The notes beneath the pieces were generated by a model that was not told where the DNA came from, ran no database searches, and saw only the letters and a program-made list of their open reading frames with translations. DNA of 64,000 nt from Myxococcus fulvus. Lineage in GTDB: Bacteria > Myxococcota > Myxococcia > Myxococcales > Myxococcaceae. The position numbers and the translations under genes were made by a program. This document shows, in pieces, positions 59,701 to 64,000 of this stretch; the first letter of the stretch is position 1; each line of letters opens with the position of its first letter. Location: assembly GCF_900111765.1 (NCBI RefSeq), contig NZ_FOIB01000003.1, positions 558,001 to 622,000 on the forward strand, read 5' to 3'.

Positions 59701-61878
59701 CCGGACACGAAGCTGCTGGTGTTGGATGAGAAGGGGCGGCTGTGCCCGGTGGGGGTGGCGGGAGAGCTGCACATAGGAGGGGCGCAGCTGGCGCAGGGGT
59801 ACCACGAGAGGGCGGAGCTGACGGCGAAGCGCTTCGTGCCGGACGGGTACGCGAGGGAGGTGGGGGCGAGGCTGTACCGGACGGGGGACAGGGCGAGGTG
59901 GAGGAGCGACGGGGTGGTGGAGTTTTTGGGGCGGTTGGACGCGCAGGTGAAGGTGAGGGGTTACCGGATAGAGCTGGCGGAGGTGGAGGCGGCGCTGCGT
60001 GAGTTGGAGGGGGTGAAGGACGCGGCGGTGGGGGTGCACGAGGAGACGCCGGGGGACAGGAGGCTGGTGGGGTACGTGGTGCCGAGGGCGGGGGCGGCAT
60101 GGGAGCCGGAGGCACTGAAGGAGGCGCTGGGGCGCAAGCTGCCGGAGCACATGGTGCCGCCGGCGCTGGTGAGGCTGGAGGCACTGCCGCTGACGCCGAG
60201 CGGGAAGGTGGCGAGGGCGAAGCTGCCGGCGCCGGACCTGGCGAGCCTGAGGGGCGCGGCGCCCTTCGTGGCACCGAGAGACACGCTGGAGACGCAGCTG
60301 GCGGAGGCCTTCGCGTCGGTGCTGAAGCTGCCGCGGGTCAGCGTCACCGACAGCTTCTTCAGCCTCGGCGGCCACTCGCTGCTGGCGACGCAGGTGGTGG
60401 CGCGCATCCGCAATCGGCTCAAGGCGGACATCCACCTGACGACGCTCTTCGAGGCACCGTCCGTGGCCGCGCTGGCTCGACGCATCGAGGCCGCGCCGCG
60501 TGCGCCGCTGGCGACCCTGCCGCCCATCGTCCCCGCGCCCCGCGACAAGCCGGTGCCGCTGTCCTATTCACAGGAGCGCCTGTGGAAGCTGTTCAAGGCC
60601 AACCCCCAGTCCACGGCCTACAACCAGCCCGCGGCGTACCGCTTCAAGGGCGCGCTGAACCCCGACGCGCTCCGGGCCGCGGTCCAGGCCCTGGTGGATC
60701 GCCACGAGTCCCTGCGCACCACCTTCACCGAGGAGGCCGGTCAGCCCGTCCAGAAGGTCGCCGCGACGTCGCGAATCGACCTGCCGCTGGAGGACTTCCG
60801 GGCCCGCGAGGATCGCGAAGAAGAGGTCCTGCGCCGCATCGCCGAGGACGCGCGCAAGCCCTTCGACCTCACCCACGGTCCCCTGGTGCGCGGCGGCCTG
60901 ATTCGCCTGGCGGACGACGAGTACCTGTTCATCTTCAGCAAGCACCACATCCTCTCGGATGGCTGGTCCGAGAGCGTCATCACCCGCGAGGTGGTCCACC
61001 TCTACACCGCCTTCGCGCGCGGCACGACGCCGTCGCTGCCTCCGCTGGTGATCCAGTATCCCGACTACGCCGCGTGGCAGCGCCGCTGGCTGTCCGGTGT
61101 CGAGCTGGAGTCCCGGCTGTCCTACTGGCGCAACGCCCTGGCGAAGGCGCCGAAGCTGCTGGAGCTGCCGCTCGACAAGCCCCGTCCTCCCACGCGGACG
61201 TTCAACGGCACCTGGATTCCCGTGTCGCTGGGCCGCGCGCGCAGTGACGCGCTCAACCTGCTGTGCCAACGCGAGCGCGTGACACCGTTCATGGCGCTGC
61301 TGTCCCTGTTCGGCACCTTGCTCTGCCGCCGGGCTCGACAGGAGGAGCTGGTCATTGGTTCACCCATCGCGAACCGCGCGCTCCCGGAGGTGGAGTCCCT
61401 CATCGGCCTGTTCGTCAACACCGTCGCGCTGAACGTGGATGTGCGCGGCAATCCCTCCTTCCGACAGCTGTTGGCCCGGGTGCGCGATGTCACCCTCGGC
61501 GCCTACGCGCACCAGGAGGTGCCGATCGACCAGGTGGTGGACACCCTCGTCCCCCAGCGGCAGCAGAACCGGGCGCCGCTCTTCCAGGTGATGTTCGTGC
61601 TCCAGAACACTCCCGCAGAATCGCTGGATCTGCCGGAGCTGACCTTGATGCCGATGCCGTCGGATCGCGGTGCCTCCATCTACGAGCTGACGCTCTCGCT
61701 CCAGGAGCAGGAGGACGGCTTCTGCGGTCTGCTGGAGTTCAACACCGACCTGTTCGAGCCCGACACCGCACGACGACTGTGTGGCGCCTTCTCCGCGCTC
61801 CTCGACGCGGTGCTGGCGACGCCGGACATGCGGGTCGGAATCGACGCGGTCATCCCAGGATTCGAAGGGCAGGAGTGA
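53743..61878 (+). CDS. NRPS, PCP-C-A-PCP-C-A-PCP-C, no thioesterase
   Basis: This 2711-residue synthetase starts with a carrier domain ([10 protein letters not shown] near 52) that has no adenylation domain of its own. It continues with C1 (120-560, HHIVSDAWS), A1 (from 583; YVVYTSGSTGKPKG near 732), PCP1 (near 1129), C2 (1204-1640, HHIIADAWS), A2 (from 1662), PCP2 (near 2208) and C3 (2273-2700, KHHILSDGWS), where it ends. A1-PCP1 and A2-PCP2 are identical in protein over about 555 residues, so both load the same amino acid. The pocket reads DVQFVAQVVK, nearest to the proline code DVQ(L/F)IAHVVK but with two changes. C1 and C2 have Ala in place of Gly in HHxxxDG. With a terminal C domain and no TE, release probably uses an amine acceptor or another protein. 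The alpha-oxoamine synthase gene follows after 6 bp. Confidence 0.95.
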   Translation: MTQPRSQDLRVERSVTRAMEPRTETERAVALIWSEVLNIQQVGALDSFFELGGHSLLATQVLSRLRTVMRVELSLQEMFDLGTVEALAGRIDALVALRPGEVLEPVRASRERPSSLVPCERQAELSFAQQRLWFLDQYAPGSPLYNLPAAIRLEGTLDVAALERAFTELVCRHQSLRTVFPARDGRPLQVVAHAGNAPMGLEVEDLRYLPASEREALGLRAVREEARKPFDLVRGPLLRARLLRLQEGEHLVVVTMHHIVSDAWSIAVLIREMVALYEAFSEGRASPLPELPIQYVDHAVRQRDRLRGEALERQVEWWRKQLDGAPPSLELPTDHPRGEDASNPGAVIKVALPVGLVRMLRGFCRQEGATLFMGLLAGLQALLARYSGQDDICVGAPVAGRTSPDTEGLIGFFVNTLVLRTKLEGEPTFRELLKRVRETTLGAYSHQDVPFEKLVEVLRPERQPKRTPFFEVALVLVNTPMAALESPGLRFRPLDVDSGTSKFDFTLTLSESPSGLTGTLEYRTDLYEPASAERLVAHLERLLERAVLAPDVRLSELSLLTESDRRLALERWNPAPSETRVDVCAHELVEAQARRTPEAVAVVWGGESLTYAELERRANQLAWHLGALGVGAGERVGLCMERSLEQLVGLLGILKAGAAYVPLDAKYPAERLGYMVEDAGVARVLTTKRQLGALPAGAKKKALCVDEEAGEVAKRPELAPPRAVPPGGTCYVVYTSGSTGKPKGVALSHAALCNLLLWQKAHSVKAEARTLQFASLSFDVSFQEIFATWSAGGTLVVPPAALRQDVPALLDFMASQRVERLFVPFVALQALADAVAHGARVPESLREVVTAGEQLQVTPAVVAFFEKLPGCVLENQYGPSETHVVSAYRLKGPPGSWPRLPPIGVPLPDTKLLVLDEKGRLCPVGVAGELHIGGAQLAQGYHERAELTAKRFVPDGYAREVGARLYRTGDRARWRSDGVVEFLGRLDAQVKVRGYRIELAEVEAALRELEGVKDAAVGVHEETPGDRRLVGYVVPRAGAAWEPEALKEALGRKLPEHMVPPALVRLEALPLTPSGKVARAKLPAPDLASLRGAAPFVAPRDTLETQLAEAFASVLKLPRVSVTDSFFSLGGHSLLATQAMARIRHHLRRELPLRMLFEAPSVAALARRIEAELPPVESRASAPMQARTRFRNENEQGDTEEEMLSFAQQRLWFLDQYRPGSPLYNIPAALRLKGSLDVPALEQAFTELVRRHQSLRTVFQSREGRPMQVISRSAPPRILLSVQDLAPLSESERETEAHRRAWAEARRPFDLTRGPLLRTALLRLGAREHLLLVTLHHIIADAWSIAVLIREVVTLYEAFSEGRRSPLPELGIQYADYAVQQREWLQGDVLERQLTWWRKQLDGVPAMLELPTDRPRPVEARNPGAVLKVDLSRELTRSLVSLCQREGATLFMGLLAGLQALLSRYSGQDDICVGAPIAGRQQMETEGLIGFFVNTLVLRTKLDGDPTFRELLGRVRETTLGAYSHQDVPFEKLVEVLQPERQPGHTPFFQVAMVLLNTPPMELSTPGLSFEAMDVDSGTSKFDFTLMLRETPTGLTGTLEYRTDLYEPASAERFVAHLERLLEGAVANPLHRVSELPLVSDADRRLVLEDWNATSTGPRWEVCAHELVEAQARRTPEAVAVVWGGESLTYAELERRANQLAWHLGALGVGAGERVGLCMERSLEQLVGLLGILKAGAAYVPLDAKYPAERLGYMVEDAGVARVLTTKRQLGALPAGAKKKALCVDEEAGEVAKRPELAPPRAVPPGGTCYVVYTSGSTGKPKGVALSHAALCNLLLWQKAHSVKAEARTLQFASLSFDVSFQEIFATWSAGGTLVVPPAALRQDVPALLDFMASQRVERLFVPFVALQALADAVAHGARVPESLREVVTAGEQLQVTPAVVAFFEKLPGCVLENQYGPSETHVVSAYRLKGPPGSWPRLPPIGVPLPDTKLLVLDEKGRLCPVGVAGELHIGGAQLAQGYHERAELTAKRFVPDGYAREVGARLYRTGDRARWRSDGVVEFLGRLDAQVKVRGYRIELAEVEAALRELEGVKDAAVGVHEETPGDRRLVGYVVPRAGAAWEPEALKEALGRKLPEHMVPPALVRLEALPLTPSGKVARAKLPAPDLASLRGAAPFVAPRDTLETQLAEAFASVLKLPRVSVTDSFFSLGGHSLLATQVVARIRNRLKADIHLTTLFEAPSVAALARRIEAAPRAPLATLPPIVPAPRDKPVPLSYSQERLWKLFKANPQSTAYNQPAAYRFKGALNPDALRAAVQALVDRHESLRTTFTEEAGQPVQKVAATSRIDLPLEDFRAREDREEEVLRRIAEDARKPFDLTHGPLVRGGLIRLADDEYLFIFSKHHILSDGWSESVITREVVHLYTAFARGTTPSLPPLVIQYPDYAAWQRRWLSGVELESRLSYWRNALAKAPKLLELPLDKPRPPTRTFNGTWIPVSLGRARSDALNLLCQRERVTPFMALLSLFGTLLCRRARQEELVIGSPIANRALPEVESLIGLFVNTVALNVDVRGNPSFRQLLARVRDVTLGAYAHQEVPIDQVVDTLVPQRQQNRAPLFQVMFVLQNTPAESLDLPELTLMPMPSDRGASIYELTLSLQEQEDGFCGLLEFNTDLFEPDTARRLCGAFSALLDAVLATPDMRVGIDAVIPGFEGQE
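55489..57157 (+). repeat. A-PCP cassette, copy 1 of a near-identical internal duplication
   Basis: This segment encodes A1 and most of PCP1 of the 2711-residue NRPS. It matches 58726-60394 at an offset of 3237 bp, with only scattered, mostly silent differences that I can see by eye. Codon use here is unusually rich in GGG and AGG compared with the flanking C domains. Confidence 0.93.
58726..60394 (+). repeat. A-PCP cassette, copy 2 of a near-identical internal duplication
   Basis: This is the second copy of the cassette at 55489-57157, encoding A2 and most of PCP2. The identity starts abruptly at VCAHELVEAQ and stops abruptly inside the carrier domain at SLLATQ, while the flanking C-domain sequences are clearly diverged. 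That pattern suggests recent duplication or gene conversion. Confidence 0.93.
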
Positions 61879-61884
61879 GCCGTC

Positions 61885-63117
61885 ATGGAACTCAAGAATC
61901 GCTATCGCAACACGGAGTCGATGATCGGCCACGGCAACCCGTCGTTCACGTCGGCGAAGGAAGCAGGGCTGCTGGACCTGTCCGTGCACAACACCGGACG
62001 CGGAACGCTGTCACTGCCGGATGGACGTGAGTTCATCAACATGTGCTCGTGCTCGTACCTGGGGCTGGACTCACACCCGGACGTGCTCCAGGGCGCCATC
62101 GACGTGCTCCAGCGCGAGCGCACCCTGTGCATGTCCATCTCCCGGCTGCGAATCCGACTGGCGGACCTGGACGCGCTCGAGGAGGAGCTGTCCCACCGCT
62201 GGCGCGCGAAGACCATCGTCACCAACTCCGCCAGCTCCGCCAGCGCGGGCCTCTTGCCCCTCATCGCGTCCGGCCACCTGCTGCCCGACGGCCAGAAGCC
62301 CATCCTCGTCTTCGACAAGTCCGCGCACTTCTCGATGAACCTCATCAAGCCCATCTGCGCGGATGAGACGCACGTCATCACCGCGCCGCACAATGATTTG
62401 GACTTCCTGGAGGACCTCTGCCGCAAGCACGCGCGCGTCGCGTACGTGGCGGACGGCTTCTACTCGATGGGTGGTGTGGCCATCGTGAAGGACCTGTTCC
62501 ACCTCCAGGACAAGTACGGGCTGTTCCTCTACTTCGACGACTCGCACTCGCTCTCCATCTACGGCGCGTCGGGCGAGGGCTACGTGCGCGCGACGATGGG
62601 CGGCGAGGTCAACTCGCGCACCATCATCATCGGCTCGCTGGGCAAGGGCTTCGGCACGGCGGGCGGCGCCGTCATGCTGGGGCCCCAGCAGCACGCGGAC
62701 CTGGTGGGCCGCTTCGCCGGTCCCCTCGGCTGGTCCCAGAGCCTGTCGATTCCGGCCATCGGCGCGAGCCTGGCCTCGGCGCGGCTGCACGGCGGCGCGG
62801 ACCTGGCCGAGCGACAACGCGCCCTCAGGGCCAACGTGCGCTTCTTCGACGAGCGCGTGCCCACGCGGACCTCGGGCGAGGACTTCCCCATCAAGATCAT
62901 CGACGTGGGGCCCGAGCCCCTGGCGGTGGAGCGCTCGCGGCGGTTGATGGCCGCGGGCTTCTACTCCTCCGCCGTGTTCTTCCCCATCGTCCCCAAGGGG
63001 CGGGCGGGGCTTCGCATCATGCTGCGCTCCAACCTGTCCACCGAGGACCTCCAGCGGCTGTGTGACGCCGTGCTGGAGCTGGCGGCGCCTGGGACTTCGG
63101 AGCCACTCGCATCATGA
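61885..63117 (+). CDS. Alpha-oxoamine synthase (AONS/KBL/CqsA-like PLP enzyme)
   Basis: This 410-residue fold-type I PLP enzyme belongs to the family that condenses an acyl-thioester with an amino acid, with loss of CO2, to give an alpha-aminoketone. The PLP lysine is Lys254 in GSLGKGFGTAGG. YFDDSHSLSIYG holds the Asp and His that contact PLP, and SCSYLGLDSHP is the typical N-terminal motif. Family members include BioF, glycine C-acetyltransferase, CqsA and KtmB of ketomemicin biosynthesis. AGGAG overlaps the NRPS stop region, and the ATG lies 6 bp after that stop. The next gene overlaps its stop as ATGA. The position suggests it makes an aminoketone building block for, or releases product from, the NRPS. 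Its substrates are unknown. Confidence 0.92.
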   Translation: MELKNRYRNTESMIGHGNPSFTSAKEAGLLDLSVHNTGRGTLSLPDGREFINMCSCSYLGLDSHPDVLQGAIDVLQRERTLCMSISRLRIRLADLDALEEELSHRWRAKTIVTNSASSASAGLLPLIASGHLLPDGQKPILVFDKSAHFSMNLIKPICADETHVITAPHNDLDFLEDLCRKHARVAYVADGFYSMGGVAIVKDLFHLQDKYGLFLYFDDSHSLSIYGASGEGYVRATMGGEVNSRTIIIGSLGKGFGTAGGAVMLGPQQHADLVGRFAGPLGWSQSLSIPAIGASLASARLHGGADLAERQRALRANVRFFDERVPTRTSGEDFPIKIIDVGPEPLAVERSRRLMAAGFYSSAVFFPIVPKGRAGLRIMLRSNLSTEDLQRLCDAVLELAAPGTSEPLAS

Positions 63118-64000
63118 CCATGCCCTTGCAGTGCAGGTCCTTCCTGGTGACGCCCGCCATCGACCCCTCCCGCTTCGACAAGGCGGTGGAGGTGGGCGCG
63201 GACATGGGACTGCTCGACCTGGAAGATGGTGTCCCCCACGCCCTGAAGTCGGAGGCCCGCCGGCTGGCGCTGTCCTATCTGTCCTCCTCCCGCCCGCGCG
63301 GGCCGCTGAGCCTGCGCATCAACAGCCTGCGCACCGAGGCGGGCCTGCGCGACGTGCTCGCGCTGCTGGACTCCAACGCGCGGCTGGATGCCCTGCTCTT
63401 GCCCAAGGTGGAGTCGCCCGCTGAAATCCAGCAGCTCGACGCGCTCCTGGGAGACCGCTTCCCGGAGCTGTCGCTGCTGGCCATCATCGAGACGGCGCGC
63501 GGCGTGGAGGCCGTGGACGCCATCGCCCTGTCCGCGCCCCGGCTGCGCGGCCTCATCTTCGGCGCCGCGGACCTGTCCGCGCAGATGGGCGTGTCCCTGT
63601 CCTGGGAGCCCATGCTCTACGCGCGCTCGCGCATCGCCATGGCGGCGGCCATCGCGGGGCTCAACGCCATCGACTCGCCGTACTTCGGCATGGGGGACTT
63701 GTCGGGGCTGGAGGAGGAGACGCGCAAGGTGGGCGCGCTGGGCTACACCGGCAAGATCGTCATCCACCCGGACCAGGTGGGCGTCGTGCACGCGGCGCTG
63801 CGGCCCACGCCGCAGATGGTGGCCCACGCGCGCCGGGTGCTCGCGCAGGCCGGTGACGGAAAGGGCGGCATCCACGTCGTCGGAGGGAGCATGATTGGCC
63901 CCCCGCTCGTGACGGTGGCGCGGCGGGTGCTGGCGAGCGTCCAGCATGACGAGGCCATGGCGCCCGTCCACCTGCGCGCGGGCTCCGGGAGTGGGGACTC
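63114..64000 (+). CDS. HpcH/HpaI (CitE-like) aldolase/lyase, cut by window edge
   Basis: The first 295 residues are visible of a TIM-barrel protein of the HpcH/HpaI aldolase/citrate lyase beta-subunit family. Diagnostic pieces are LLDLEDGVPHALKSEAR, LRINSLRT, LLPKVESPAEI, the Glu in AIIETARG, the Asp in FGAADLSAQMG, and GKIVIHPDQ. Members make or cleave malyl-CoA-type thioesters. In ketomemicin biosynthesis KtmA of this family condenses phenylpyruvate with malonyl-CoA. The ATG at 63114 overlaps the stop of the alpha-oxoamine synthase gene (ATGA), so the two enzymes are probably made together. The frame is open to the end of the window; most of the usual length is already present. Confidence 0.9.
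   Translation, partial: MTMPLQCRSFLVTPAIDPSRFDKAVEVGADMGLLDLEDGVPHALKSEARRLALSYLSSSRPRGPLSLRINSLRTEAGLRDVLALLDSNARLDALLLPKVESPAEIQQLDALLGDRFPELSLLAIIETARGVEAVDAIALSAPRLRGLIFGAADLSAQMGVSLSWEPMLYARSRIAMAAAIAGLNAIDSPYFGMGDLSGLEEETRKVGALGYTGKIVIHPDQVGVVHAALRPTPQMVAHARRVLAQAGDGKGGIHVVGGSMIGPPLVTVARRVLASVQHDEAMAPVHLRAGSGSGD

Overview
The window is high-GC DNA with dense, head-to-tail genes and large modular assembly-line enzymes. The best marker for its source is a complete myxochelin (catecholate siderophore) locus of the mxc type known from Stigmatella and Myxococcus. The host is therefore most likely a myxobacterium of the Cystobacterineae. I saw no rRNA, tRNA, CRISPR array or insertion sequence.

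Layout. (1) 1-24782, minus strand: an uncharacterised lipo-NRPS/PKS operon. In transcription order it encodes an Fe(II)/2-oxoglutarate dioxygenase, a KS-AT-cMT-KR-ACP polyketide synthase, a FAAL-ACP-C-A-PCP enzyme, a C-A-PCP enzyme, a penicillin-acylase-family hydrolase, and a C-A-PCP-C-A-PCP-TE synthetase whose last few residues lie beyond position 1. (2) 24932-29395: a divergent radical SAM protein related to RiPP-maturation enzymes, a propeller-like protein of unknown function, and a class I methyltransferase. (3) 29762-31950, plus strand: a two-gene terpene operon (prenyl diphosphate synthase and class I terpene cyclase). (4) 31992-52134: the myxochelin system. mxcB is on the plus strand. 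On the minus strand are a biosynthesis operon (mxcC-D-E-F-G plus a type II DAHP synthase) and a transport operon (TonB-dependent receptor mxcH, a lipoprotein, ExbB, ExbD, TonB, the MFS exporter mxcK, and the aminotransferase mxcL). Each minus-strand operon is preceded by a clear Fur-box-like palindrome. (5) 52583-64000, plus strand: a protein with two cyclic-nucleotide-binding domains, then a second uncharacterised NRPS cluster that runs off the right edge. It holds a 2711-residue PCP-C-A-PCP-C-A-PCP-C synthetase without thioesterase, an alpha-oxoamine synthase, and a CitE/HpcH-like lyase joined by an ATGA overlap.

How the parts may work together. In the left cluster a fatty acid would be activated by the FAAL and joined to an amino acid predicted to be Asn. 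The chain would be extended by further residues (Val-like and Lys-like codes in the last protein) and released by the thioesterase. The N-terminal acyl group may then be removed by the translationally coupled acylase, as PvdQ does for pyoverdine. In the right cluster, an HpcH-type aldolase/lyase beside an alpha-oxoamine synthase recalls the ketomemicin logic for ketomethylene pseudodipeptides. The terminal C domain could then use such an amine to release the peptide. Both product hypotheses are inference. The mxc assignments are strong. In several small genes the start was chosen from Shine-Dalgarno spacing and differs from the longest possible reading frame.
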